A DNA stretch of 64,000 bases from NCBI RefSeq assembly GCF_009910705.1, contig NZ_JAAAXJ010000010.1, positions 62,001 through 126,000 on the forward strand, read 5' to 3'. The notes beneath the pieces are model-generated. The model saw only the letters and a list, made by a program, of their open reading frames with translations, had not been told where the DNA came from and searched no databases. How positions within the stretch are numbered: the first letter of the stretch is position 1; each line of letters starts with the position of its first letter. The translations under genes and the position numbers were made by a program. Shown piece by piece: positions 43,604 to 53,119 of the stretch. Source of the stretch: Microvirga arsenatis. GTDB taxonomy: Bacteria; Pseudomonadota; Alphaproteobacteria; Rhizobiales; Beijerinckiaceae.

Positions 43604-43726
43604 CCCTCTCCCCGGAGCGGGAGAGGGTGCCCTGCGCAGCAGGGTGGGAGAGGGGCTGTGCTCGACCGGACCTCCCCTCTCCCGGCTCACTTTCGTTTGC
43701 CACCCTCTCCCGCAGAGGGAGAGGGG
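43604..43726. repeat. Multi-hairpin palindromic element
   Basis: The element contains CCCTCTCCC/GGGAGAGGG (43604-43627), CCCTGC/GCAGGG, GGGAGAGGGG/CCCCTCTCCC and CCCTCTCCC/GGGAGAGGG (43704-43725). It is a chain of hairpins between the MhqO-like and MhqD-like genes. Its sequence differs from the 102-nt repeat. Confidence 0.7.
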
Positions 43727-43731
43727 AAGGC

Positions 43732-44661
43732 TTATGCCAGTTCCGGCAACCGGGCCTCGATGTCGCTCCGCCGAGGCTCCAGGAAGGCAGGGAGCTTCAG
43801 CTCGGTGCCCAGATTCTCCTGCGCCTCGTCCGCTGCGAAGCCCGGCTCGTCGGTGGCGATCTCGAACAGGATGCCGCCAGGCTCCTGGAAATAGACCGAT
43901 CGGAAGTAGTTGCGGTCCTTCTGCTCCGTGGTCCGCAGGCCGTGGTTCTCGGCGAGCTTTCTCACCATCTCCTCCTGGTCGGCATCGTCCTTGGCGCGGA
44001 AGGCTACGTGATGCACGGAGCCGCCGCCCATGCGGCCCGGAAGGAAGCCGCCGGCGCTGCGGATGTCGACCGTCGAGCCCATGAGCGCATCCGTCCGGTA
44101 GCGCACGAGGGAGCCCTCGCGGGCCGCTTCCCGGAAGCCGAACACGTCCGTCAGAATCGCGCCCGTCCGCTCGCCGTTCTCGACGAGGAGCGTGACGCCT
44201 TCCAGTCCGCGGATGGCATGCTCCGCCGGGATTGCGTCCGCGATCCAGGCCGGTTCGGCCTCCGCCCCCGGAATGCCCACGAGGGCGAGGCTCGTGCCGT
44301 GCGGGTCCTTGAAGGTCATGACGCTCTGGCCGAGGCGCTTCTCAACGCGGCCGTGCTCCACGCCCTGCTCGATGAAACGGTGCGCCCAGAAGCCCAAGGC
44401 GCCCTCCGGCACGCGGAAGGCGGTCTCCTGAGTGGTGCCGACCCCGTTGCGGCCGGGCGCCACGTGCTCCCAGGGGAAGAAGGTCAGGATCGAGCCCGGC
44501 TGGCCGAGGCTGTCGCCGAAATAGAAGTGATAGGTGCCGGGATCGTCGAAGTTGACGGTCTTCTTGACGAGGCGCAGGCCGAGCACGCGGGTGTAGAAGT
44601 CGAGGTTGCGGCGGGCGGGGCCTGCAATGGCTGTGACGTGATGGATGCCGTGGTGCCGCAT
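43732..44661 (-). CDS. Ring-cleaving dioxygenase, MhqO/VOC family
   Basis: A 309-residue enzyme with two vicinal-oxygen-chelate modules. The first starts HHGIHHVTAIAG, the second has SVHHVAFRAKDDADQEEM, and ILFEIATDEPGF supplies the metal-binding glutamate. This is the MhqO type of Fe(II) ring-cleaving dioxygenase, proposed to open hydroquinone rings. ATG 44661 follows AAGGAAT; the open frame upstream to 44928 has no homology and is high in arginine. The MhqD-like hydrolase lies downstream, forming a small module. Confidence 0.88.
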   Translation of the reverse strand: MRHHGIHHVTAIAGPARRNLDFYTRVLGLRLVKKTVNFDDPGTYHFYFGDSLGQPGSILTFFPWEHVAPGRNGVGTTQETAFRVPEGALGFWAHRFIEQGVEHGRVEKRLGQSVMTFKDPHGTSLALVGIPGAEAEPAWIADAIPAEHAIRGLEGVTLLVENGERTGAILTDVFGFREAAREGSLVRYRTDALMGSTVDIRSAGGFLPGRMGGGSVHHVAFRAKDDADQEEMVRKLAENHGLRTTEQKDRNYFRSVYFQEPGGILFEIATDEPGFAADEAQENLGTELKLPAFLEPRRSDIEARLPELA

Positions 44662-44978
44662 GGCGGTATTCCTTAATGGGCAGCCGCGGATTGCGCTGCC
44701 GTGACAGAGACATATGGGCCGACCTGCGCCGCTGAAGGGCGGAAAGGAAGACCTTGCGGCATTGCAAGGCTCGCGAGGCCTCGCCGGCAAATCCGCGCGG
44801 CGCTTGGGAAATCCGCTTCGGCAAGAATCCGGCAACCAAAGTCTCTCAACAAGGCTTAACCTCAACGGCGATTCAGCATGCCGCGTTAACGGTTTAGCCC
44901 TCCCGGCCGTGTGAATGTCCTCCCGCACAAGCGATCAACCGGCATTGAGCAGAAGAAGAGCCGGGAGGAGTCAAACGG
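44662..44978. other. 317-nt divergent intergenic region
   Basis: This spacer separates the minus-strand ring-cleaving dioxygenase from a plus-strand conserved gene. It must hold promoters for both. I see no convincing dyad, gene or terminator. The ribosome site of the plus gene, CGGGAGGAG, is at its right end. Confidence 0.6.
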
Positions 44979-45392
44979 ATGTTGACGGATCAACTTCGCG
45001 ATTTCATCGACCGTGTTTCGGACAGAGGTCATGTCTCCGAGGACGACGTGAGGATGCTCGAGGGTGAGATCCTTCGGGACGGCATCACGAGCCGTCTCGA
45101 GGCCGAGTCGCTGCTGGCGCTCGACCGCATCGTCACCGCCGCGGAAGGCTGGGGCACGGCGCTGGCCAGGCTCATCGCCGATTTCGTCGTCTGGAAGCGT
45201 GCGCCTCAGGGCGCGGTCAGCAACGACGACGCCTTATGGCTTGCAACCCTCCTGGAGGTGGGCGGGCCGTCCCCGAACGCCATGGCCATCGCCTATGCCA
45301 TCCTCGACGAGGCGGGCCATGTGGATGTGGCGCTCCTCGACTTCATCATGCGCGGCCGCCAGCAGGCGCGGCTTTCCCAGATCGCCGCCTGA
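44979..45392 (+). CDS. Conserved alphaproteobacterial hypothetical protein
   Basis: A 137-residue helical soluble protein. LRDFIDRVSDRGHVSEDDVRML followed by EGEILRDGITSRLEAESLLALDRI suggests a helical-repeat or TerB-like fold, and WATLLEVGGPSPNAMAIAYAIL is the other conserved-looking region. No catalytic motif was recognised. It begins after GGGAGGAG and ends 189 nt before pccA. Confidence 0.7.
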   Translation: MLTDQLRDFIDRVSDRGHVSEDDVRMLEGEILRDGITSRLEAESLLALDRIVTAAEGWGTALARLIADFVVWKRAPQGAVSNDDALWLATLLEVGGPSPNAMAIAYAILDEAGHVDVALLDFIMRGRQQARLSQIAA

Positions 45393-45581
45393 CGGACCTG
45401 GACCGTCTAAAGCTAAATGCTGAACCAAGCCCCGCTTCCCCAAGGCACGGATGTGCAGTAACGGAGGTGGGGCTAACTTTTTTGGTGAGCGCATCGCTCA
45501 AAGCGAAAACCGGGGCCGCTTTTTCGCTGACGCCGCCCCCGGGTCGCGCGATGCGCCATAGGGTGGAGCGTTCGAGGGTTC

Positions 45582-47582
<2,001 letters not shown>

Positions 47583-47598
47583 GTAACACCATCATAGC

Positions 47599-47703
47599 CC
47601 TCATCCTGAGGAGGCCGTAGGTCGTCTCGAAGGATGAGGGCGTTTCCAGCGCCCGCTGGACCCTCCTTCGAGACGCCGCCTTCAGCGGCTCCTCAGGATG
47701 AGG
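47599..47703. repeat. Cruciform palindromic repeat, copy B (105 nt)
   Basis: The same outer 15-bp arms (CCTCATCCTGAGGAG/CTCCTCAGGATGAGG). The left hairpin is GGCC-GTA-GGTC (one wobble pair), the right one GCCGC-CTTCA-GCGGC. The central stem GTCTCGAAGGA pairs with TCCTTCGAGAC and holds an inner TCCAGCG/CGCTGGA palindrome. It starts 17 nt after pccA. Confidence 0.9.
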
Positions 47704-47732
47704 TTTGAGCAGTGGCATGAAGGATAGACATC

Positions 47733-48239
47733 ATGCCCCTCTATTTCGCCTACGGTTCCAACATGGACCGAGCCGCCATGCTCGGACGTTGCCCGGCCTC
47801 GAAGCCGGTCGGCATCGGGCGGTTGATGCGTCACCGCTTCGTCATCTTCGACGAGGGCTATGCCACGGTGGTGCGCGATCCGCAGCGGGCGGTGTGGGGC
47901 ATGGTGTGGGACCTGGCGCTTGCCGATGTGCCGGCGCTCGACCGCTACGAGAGCCTTTCGACGGGCCTCTACACCAAGGCGGTCCAGCCCGTGGTGACGG
48001 CGCAGGGGCCGCGCCGGGCGATCGTCTATGTGGGGCGGAGCGCGAAGCCCGGCACGCCGCTGCCCGGCTACATGGAAGGCGTGGTCGAGGCGGCCAGGCA
48101 TGCGGGCCTGCCGGAGGATTACATCCGCAGCCTGGGCGTGTGGCTGCCGAAGACCCGGGCTTCGGCGCCGGTCCCCCAGGAACCCAGGGTTCGCCCCCTG
48201 TGGCACGCGCCTCCTGGGACGGACCGAAAACCCCGCTGA
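47733..48239 (+). CDS. Gamma-glutamylcyclotransferase-like protein
   Basis: A 168-residue AIG2/GGCT-fold protein. The start MPLYFAYGSNMDRAAM is the family hallmark (YGSNM binding loop), and the catalytic glutamate is in ALDRYES. Such enzymes release 5-oxoproline from gamma-glutamyl compounds. The C-terminal tail (RPLWHAPPGTDRKPR) is short and basic. It follows cruciform copy B by 29 nt. Confidence 0.85.
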   Translation: MPLYFAYGSNMDRAAMLGRCPASKPVGIGRLMRHRFVIFDEGYATVVRDPQRAVWGMVWDLALADVPALDRYESLSTGLYTKAVQPVVTAQGPRRAIVYVGRSAKPGTPLPGYMEGVVEAARHAGLPEDYIRSLGVWLPKTRASAPVPQEPRVRPLWHAPPGTDRKPR

Positions 48240-48324
48240 GCGGGATCGTCGCTTCTTCCCAGAACCTTTGCCGTATGCAGGCGTTGAGTCCTCACGATCT
48301 TGTGTACGCGTAAGAGGTTCTGTC

Positions 48325-48735
48325 ATGGACACAAAGCCACGCTCCCTTTGGAAGGCCTATGGCTACGCCTGGGTCACCCTGGGATTTTTCTTGGTTTCTC
48401 TGGTAGGCCACTGGCTCTTTGGCTGGTTCGCCTATGTGAGCGAGCAGCAGGCTCACGCCCAGCCGATCCAGTTCTCCGACTATCTCGTCGAGATGTCCCG
48501 GGACACCTTCGAGAACTGGCAGTCCGAGTTCCTTCAGCTGCTCTGGCAGGTGGGCGGCCTTGCCATCCTGCTCTATGTCGGCTCGCCTCAGTCCAAGGAG
48601 GGGGACGACCGGGTCGAGGCGAAGATCGACGAGATCCTGCGCAAGGTGGACCCGCAGAATGCGGAGCGTATCATCCAGACCCTCGACGACGACTACGCCG
48701 GGCGCCATACCGATGCGCGCCATGCCCACCGCTGA
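48325..48735 (+). CDS. Small two-TM membrane protein, DUF6766-like
   Basis: A 136-residue protein with two hydrophobic segments (WVTLGFFLVSLVGHWLFGWF and LLWQVGGLAILLYVG). Between them lies SRDTFENWQSEFLQ, a motif I associate with the DUF6766 family. The C-terminal part is soluble and charged (KIDEILRKVDPQNAERIIQ). The family assignment is from memory. It is followed 6 nt later by the acylphosphatase gene, so they are likely co-transcribed. Confidence 0.7.
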   Translation: MDTKPRSLWKAYGYAWVTLGFFLVSLVGHWLFGWFAYVSEQQAHAQPIQFSDYLVEMSRDTFENWQSEFLQLLWQVGGLAILLYVGSPQSKEGDDRVEAKIDEILRKVDPQNAERIIQTLDDDYAGRHTDARHAHR

Positions 48736-48741
48736 GGTGCG

Positions 48742-49035
48742 ATGACGGAACGACGAACCCTCTACGTCCTGATCCACGGCCGCGTCCAGGGCGTGAGCTT
48801 TCGCGCCTGGACGCAGCATCAGGCGCAGCTCCACGGCCTCAGAGGCTGGGTCCGCAACAGGAGCGACGGCTCGGTGGAGGCGGTGTTTTCAGGCCCTGCC
48901 GAACTGGTCGAGGTGATGCTCAAGGCCTGCCATCATGGACCGGCCGGCGCCCTCGTTGAGAAGGTGGAGATCCTCGATGGCGGAAAGGCGGATCTCGACC
49001 CCTCGGGACAGTTCGAGATCCGCCGGACGGTCTAG
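48742..49035 (+). CDS. acyP: Acylphosphatase
   Basis: A 97-residue enzyme that hydrolyses acyl phosphates. The active-site loop GRVQGVSFR ends with the catalytic R21, and GWVRNRSDGSVEAV contains the catalytic N39. It is one of the smallest known enzymes and has full family length. It converges on the rhodanese gene with a 4-nt overlap. Confidence 0.95.
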   Translation: MTERRTLYVLIHGRVQGVSFRAWTQHQAQLHGLRGWVRNRSDGSVEAVFSGPAELVEVMLKACHHGPAGALVEKVEILDGGKADLDPSGQFEIRRTV

Positions 49036-49442
49036 GCTTTCTTCGGCTCAACGGCCTCGACGGGGCCGCCCGCGTTCTTCCAGGCGGTGAAGCCGCCTTC
49101 GATGTGAGCGACGGGCTGCAGGCCCATGTCCTGCGCCGTTGCGGCGGAGAGGGCGGAGCGCCAGCCTGCCGCGCAGAAGAACAGGTAGGTCTTGTCCTGG
49201 GCAAAGACCGGCTTGTGATAGGGGCTTTCAGGATCGATCCAGAATTCCAGCATGCCGCGCGGGCAATGCACGGCGCCGGGAATGCGGCCCTCCCGCTCCA
49301 GCTCGCGCGGATCGCGAAGGTCCACGAACACTACGTCCTCCCGGCCATGCAGGGCCATGGCCTCGCTCGCCGGCAGGGTGCGGATCTTGGCATTGGCCTC
49401 GTCGAGCAAGGTCTTGTAGCCGCGGGTGATGGTCTGAGGCAT
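49032..49442 (-). CDS. Rhodanese-like sulfurtransferase domain protein
   Basis: A 136-residue single rhodanese domain. FVDLRDPRELEREGRIPGAVHCPRG is the CH2A-like motif, and the active-site loop CAAGWRS carries the nucleophilic C90. These proteins transfer sulfane sulfur to thiols or act as sulfur carriers. The gene overlaps acyP convergently. Confidence 0.9.
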   Translation of the reverse strand: MPQTITRGYKTLLDEANAKIRTLPASEAMALHGREDVVFVDLRDPRELEREGRIPGAVHCPRGMLEFWIDPESPYHKPVFAQDKTYLFFCAAGWRSALSAATAQDMGLQPVAHIEGGFTAWKNAGGPVEAVEPKKA

Positions 49443-49516
49443 GGCAGGCTGTTCTTCCGCTTTGAGCTTTTCAACAAACTGGACAAGATGGCGGGGGAGT
49501 CAACGGGAGATCACGG

Positions 49517-50209
49517 GTGCTGGGCTTCACCAATCTCGATTACGCTGCACTGGCCTTCTTCCTCATTGCCTGGTTCGGCTATCACGCGGCGCTCGAACTC
49601 ACCCCGGCCGGACAGAGGAGCCTCAACAAGGTGATGAACGGCTACCGCTACCAGTGGATGGAGCAGATGGTGGTGCGGGAGAACCGCATTGTCGACACCA
49701 CGATCCTGGCCTCGCTCATGAACGGCACCGCCTTCTTCGCCTCCACCTCGCTCATCGCCATCGGCGGCGTGCTGGCGCTCCTGCGCTCGACCGATGCGGT
49801 GCTGCCGCTCTTCGCCGACCTGCCCTTCGGCGGGCCGCCGACGCGGCTCGCCTGGGATCTCAAGGTGATCGGGCTCGCCGTGATCTTCGTCTATGCCTTT
49901 TTCAAGTTCGCCTGGGCCTACCGGCTCTTCAACTACATGGCGATCATCGTCGGCGCGGTTCCGGTGCTGACGGAATCGAGCCGGGAGGAGGCCCTCGCCG
50001 TCGCCCGCCAGGCCGGCGCCATGAGTGCGGTCGCCGGCAAGCACTTCAACCGCGGCCAGCGGGCCTTCTTCTTCTCGCTCGCCTATCTCGGCTGGTTCAT
50101 GAGCGCCTATGTCTTCATGGCCGCGACGGCAGGGGTGCTCATCGTCATGTGGCGGCGCCAGTTCCTGTCGGATGCCAGGGATGCAGCCTTGAGGCAGGCC
50201 GATGTCTAG
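49517..50209 (+). CDS. DUF599-family membrane protein
   Basis: A 230-residue protein with four predicted membrane segments. WFGYHAALELTPAGQRSLNKVMNGYRYQWMEQMVVRENRIVDT is characteristic of DUF599, as is the central NGTAFFASTSLIAIGG. The start is GTG 49517. It ends 8 nt inside the next gene, which suggests co-translation. The function of the family is not known. Confidence 0.88.
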   Translation: MLGFTNLDYAALAFFLIAWFGYHAALELTPAGQRSLNKVMNGYRYQWMEQMVVRENRIVDTTILASLMNGTAFFASTSLIAIGGVLALLRSTDAVLPLFADLPFGGPPTRLAWDLKVIGLAVIFVYAFFKFAWAYRLFNYMAIIVGAVPVLTESSREEALAVARQAGAMSAVAGKHFNRGQRAFFFSLAYLGWFMSAYVFMAATAGVLIVMWRRQFLSDARDAALRQADV

Positions 50210-50477
50210 GACCGCACCGCCCGAAAGCATCGAAGCGGCCATGCTCGGGTTGCTGGCGGAGCGTGGTTCGGGCAGGACGATCGGGCCTGCCGACGTGGCT
50301 CAGGCTCTCGGCGGCAACCATCCGGATGGATGGGGGCCTCTCATGCAGCCGGTCAGGAAAGTGGCCGTGCGCCTCATGAAGGAGGGGCGGGTCGTCATTC
50401 TGCGCAAAGGACGGCCGGTCGATCCCGACGATTTCCGCGGCACCTACCGGCTGGCGCTGCCGCCTGAGGGATCCTGA
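50202..50477 (+). CDS. DUF3253 small winged-helix-like protein
   Basis: A 91-residue protein. IEAAMLGLLAERGSGRTIGPADVAQAL followed by GWGPLMQPVRKVAVRLMKEGRVVILRKGRPVDPDDFRGTYRL fits the DUF3253 family, which looks like a winged helix but has no proven role. It overlaps the DUF599 gene by 8 nt and converges on the YdcF-like gene, overlapping it by 34 nt. Confidence 0.85.
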   Translation: MSRTAPPESIEAAMLGLLAERGSGRTIGPADVAQALGGNHPDGWGPLMQPVRKVAVRLMKEGRVVILRKGRPVDPDDFRGTYRLALPPEGS

Positions 50478-51271
50478 GGTCCCGGGAACAGGGATGCCGT
50501 GCGCCCCGTAGCCCGATAGGCGATCAGCCCCGCCCATTCCTTCGTGGCGATGTCGAGCCGCCTCAGGCCCTCCGAGACGAAGGCGAAGGGGCGGTGGGTA
50601 CGCGCCCCGCCTGCCGTGCGGAAATCGACCGGGTAGGGCACGACAGGAAATTCCACCTTTTCGAACACCCCGACGGCGCGGGGCATGTGCCAGGCCGAGG
50701 TGACGAGGAGCCAGCGCTCGCCCTCCTTCGGCTTAGTGAGCTCTCGCGAGTAGACCGCATTCTCGGCAGTGGTGCGTGAGCGGTCCTCGACCAGGATGCG
50801 GGCCGGATCGATGCCGATGCTCTTGAAGTAGTCCGCGATGATCGGCGCCTCGGCCGCGCCGTCCCCGAACACCGTGCCGCCGCCGCCCGAGATGAGGATG
50901 CGGGCGTTCGGGTGGCGATGGGCGAGCCGGATCGTATCGAGCACCCGCTCGGCCGATTCATTGGCGACGATGCTGCCCCGGGAAACCGAGTCGGAGGCCT
51001 CGACGGCACCGCCCAGCAGAATGATCCCGTCGACAGGTCTGCCGTCGTCACGGAAGGGCGGGAAGCGTTCCTCCAGCGGGATCAGGAGGTAGCTCGCAAC
51101 CGGCAGGAGGCCGAGGGCGAGGGTGGCCAGCGTCACGACGAGGCTCAGGCCGATGCCGAAACGGCGCAACCGCTTGAAGAGGGCCAGGACCAGCCCCAGC
51201 AGGACGAGGCTGACCAGCAGGTTGGATGGGGTGGCGAAGAACCACGCGACTTTGGAGAGGTAGTAGAACAC
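50444..51271 (-). CDS. YdcF-family (ElyC/SanA-like) membrane protein
   Basis: A 275-residue protein. Two N-terminal membrane segments precede a cytoplasmic or periplasmic DUF218 domain: GIILLGGAVEAS, RILISGGGGT, DRSRTTAENAVYS, and LVTSAWHMPRAVGVFEK. Homologues affect envelope synthesis (ElyC) or vancomycin sensitivity (SanA). GTG 51271 (MFYYLSKVAW) with AGGGA upstream is preferred over TTG 51298. The 3' end overlaps the DUF3253 gene. Confidence 0.87.
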   Translation of the reverse strand: MFYYLSKVAWFFATPSNLLVSLVLLGLVLALFKRLRRFGIGLSLVVTLATLALGLLPVASYLLIPLEERFPPFRDDGRPVDGIILLGGAVEASDSVSRGSIVANESAERVLDTIRLAHRHPNARILISGGGGTVFGDGAAEAPIIADYFKSIGIDPARILVEDRSRTTAENAVYSRELTKPKEGERWLLVTSAWHMPRAVGVFEKVEFPVVPYPVDFRTAGGARTHRPFAFVSEGLRRLDIATKEWAGLIAYRATGRTASLFPGPQDPSGGSASR

Positions 51272-51318
51272 CCGCCATCCCTGTTCTTGAAGTCTCAAGG
51301 CATTTTCCCAACCACAGA

Positions 51319-51422
51319 CCTCATCCTGAGGAGGTGCGAAGCACCGTCTCGAAGGAGGTTCCAGTGAATGCCGGAGGCGCCCTCGTCCTTCGAGACGGCC
51401 TGACGGCCTCCTCAGGATGAGG
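51319..51422. repeat. Cruciform palindromic repeat, copy C (104 nt)
   Basis: The same 15-bp outer arms as copies A and B (CCTCATCCTGAGGAG/CTCCTCAGGATGAGG). The left hairpin is GTGC-GAA-GCAC and the right GGCC-TGAC-GGCC, so the side stems are kept while their bases change. The central 12-bp stem is CGTCTCGAAGGA/TCCTTCGAGACG. It lies between the YdcF-like and RraA-like genes. Confidence 0.9.
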
Positions 51423-51447
51423 GCTCAGGCGGTTGGAGCCGTAAGAC

Positions 51448-52152
51448 TTACTGCTTGTTCAACTCGGCCTCGTAGCGGGCCTTGGTCTCGGCGTTCGGCG
51501 GGTACAGGCCGGGGAGGGGGACGCCCTTCTCAACCTCGCGCATGACCCACATCTCGTAGTGCTCCTGCGCCACCGCCGCCTTGGCGACCTCTTCCACCAT
51601 GGCAGCCGGGATCACCACGACGCCATCCCGGTCGGCGACGATTACGTCATCCGGGAACACGGCGACGCCCCCGCAGCCGATGGGCTCCTGCCACCCCACG
51701 AAGGTCAGGCCCGCGACCGAGGGAGGAGCGGCCACACCCGCACACCAGACCGGCAGGTTCGTGCCCTCGACGCCAACCGCATCGCGCACCACCCCATCCG
51801 TGACGAGCGCCGCCACGCCGCGCTTCCGCATGCGGGCGGTGAGGATGTCGCCGAAAACGCCCGCATCGGTGACGCCCATGGAGTCGATCACCGCGATGCA
51901 GCCCTCCGGCATGGCCTCGATGGCCGCACGGGTGGAAATCGGGGAGGCCCAGGATTCCGGGGTCGCCAGATCTTCGCGGGCTGGCACGAAACGCAGCGTG
52001 AAGGCGCGCCCCACCATCTTCTCCGACGCGTTGAAGGCCGGCATCGGCCCCTTCATCCAGCACCGGCGAATGCCCTTCTTCAGCAGCACGGTGGTGAGCG
52101 TCGCGGTGGAGGCGGCCCGCAGGGCGTCGGCGATGGCTTTGTCGAGGGTCAT
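51448..52152 (-). CDS. RraA-family protein (aldolase/RNase E regulator-like)
   Basis: A 234-residue protein with the RraA/HMG-aldolase fold. DILTARMRKRGVAALVTDGVVRDAVGVEGTNLPVW, the DGVVRD metal-binding site and PDDVIVADRDGVVVIP are the family signature. In this fold some members are 4-hydroxy-4-methyl-2-oxoglutarate aldolases, others bind RNase E. The neighbourhood does not decide between them. Its extended N-terminal half (TLTTVLLKKGIRRCWMKG) is typical of longer environmental members. Confidence 0.82.
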   Translation of the reverse strand: MTLDKAIADALRAASTATLTTVLLKKGIRRCWMKGPMPAFNASEKMVGRAFTLRFVPAREDLATPESWASPISTRAAIEAMPEGCIAVIDSMGVTDAGVFGDILTARMRKRGVAALVTDGVVRDAVGVEGTNLPVWCAGVAAPPSVAGLTFVGWQEPIGCGGVAVFPDDVIVADRDGVVVIPAAMVEEVAKAAVAQEHYEMWVMREVEKGVPLPGLYPPNAETKARYEAELNKQ

Positions 52153-52264
52153 GGGTTCTTCCCTGATGTGGTCGGGCTTTCATAGCGGGCCGACCGAACC
52201 GGCGCCACAGGATAGTCTGCCTCGTCCGTCACTGGCGATTTGTGATGGGAGGCAGACGTCGTCT

Positions 52265-52285
52265 CCCTCCCCCTTGTGGGGAGGG
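52265..52285. repeat. Short palindrome (REP-like)
   Basis: CCCTCCCC and GGGGAGGG form an 8-bp stem with a 5-nt loop (CTTGT). The adjacent GATCAAGGGTGGGGTG may be part of a larger repeat. Only this copy was seen. Confidence 0.5.
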
Positions 52286-52323
52286 ATCAAGGGTGGGGTG
52301 TCGGCGCCCGATCCTGTCTTACG

Positions 52324-52998
52324 TCAATCGCGATCCGGTGCGCCAAGCGGGAAGTAGGGGCGGTAGGGCCGGGCTTCGTCGACCGCCCGCGCGAAGGAGG
52401 GCCGGGCCAGCAGCCTCCGGCGGTAGCCCCGAACGCGCGAAAACGCTTCGCCGATCGGGTGCGCCCAATCGGCGTAGAACAGCGAGGGGGCTGCGGCGCA
52501 ATCGGCGAGGCTGAACGCGGCCCCTGTTGCCCATTCGCGGTCTGCCAGCGTCCTGTCGAGCCAGGCATAGGCTTTGTCGAGCATGGCTCGCGCCTCGGCG
52601 ACTCCGTAAGGGTCGCGATCCTGTTCCGGTCGGATGCGGTCGAGGACGATCTTCTGCATCGGCGTCGCGATGTAGTTGTCGAAGAAACGGTCCATCAGCC
52701 GAACCTCGATGGCAGCCCTCGGATCCTCCGGGATCAGGCGCACCGGTCCCGGATGATGGAGGCCCAGATGCTCGATGATGACGCTGGCCTCCATGATGGT
52801 GCGTCCCGCGTCCACGAGCACGGGAAACTTCTTGATGGGCCAGAGCGCTTCCAGTTCGACCCCGTTCCGCGCATCGTCGAGCGTCAGGTACTCGAACGGC
52901 GTGGTGTTCTCGTACAGCGCAATGAGAACTTTCTGGCAGTATGACGAGAAGGGGTGGGCGTAGAGTTTCAGCGTCATCGCGGCCTCGGCGGCATCCAT
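52324..52998 (-). CDS. Glutathione S-transferase family protein
   Basis: A 224-residue protein. The thioredoxin-like N-terminal domain (LKLYAHPFSSYCQKVLIALYE) has SSYCQ at the catalytic position, followed by KKFPVLVDAGRTIMEASVIIEHLG for glutathione binding. The C-terminal all-helical domain has ATGAAFSLADCAAAPSLFYADW. ATG 52998 has AGGA upstream; ATG 52977 (MTLKLYAHPF) is a second option that is closer to family length. Its role, detoxification or other, is unknown. Confidence 0.85.
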   Translation of the reverse strand: MDAAEAAMTLKLYAHPFSSYCQKVLIALYENTTPFEYLTLDDARNGVELEALWPIKKFPVLVDAGRTIMEASVIIEHLGLHHPGPVRLIPEDPRAAIEVRLMDRFFDNYIATPMQKIVLDRIRPEQDRDPYGVAEARAMLDKAYAWLDRTLADREWATGAAFSLADCAAAPSLFYADWAHPIGEAFSRVRGYRRRLLARPSFARAVDEARPYRPYFPLGAPDRD

Positions 52999-53068
52999 TT
53001 GTTCCTAACCCTACCCGGTCTTTTGGGAACAGAAAGCTGAACTGCGGCCGATCGAGCCAAAATAGCAA

Positions 53069-53090
53069 CGGCCAAGCTGAAGCCTGGCCG
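53069..53090 (-). terminator. Candidate terminator of isovaleryl-CoA dehydrogenase gene
   Basis: Read on the minus strand, CGGCCA and TGGCCG form the stem with an inner G-C pair set and one mismatch, followed by TTGCTATTTTGG. The U-tract is interrupted, so this is moderate evidence. Confidence 0.5.
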
Positions 53091-53119
53091 CTCTATCGCG
53101 TTGCGGGATCTGGATGGGC

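Noticed and set aside
43732-44928. N-terminal extension of the ring-cleaving dioxygenase to 44928
   Set aside because: The extra 89 residues are arginine/proline-rich with no family similarity, while ATG 44661 has a ribosome site and the expected start of the VOC fold.
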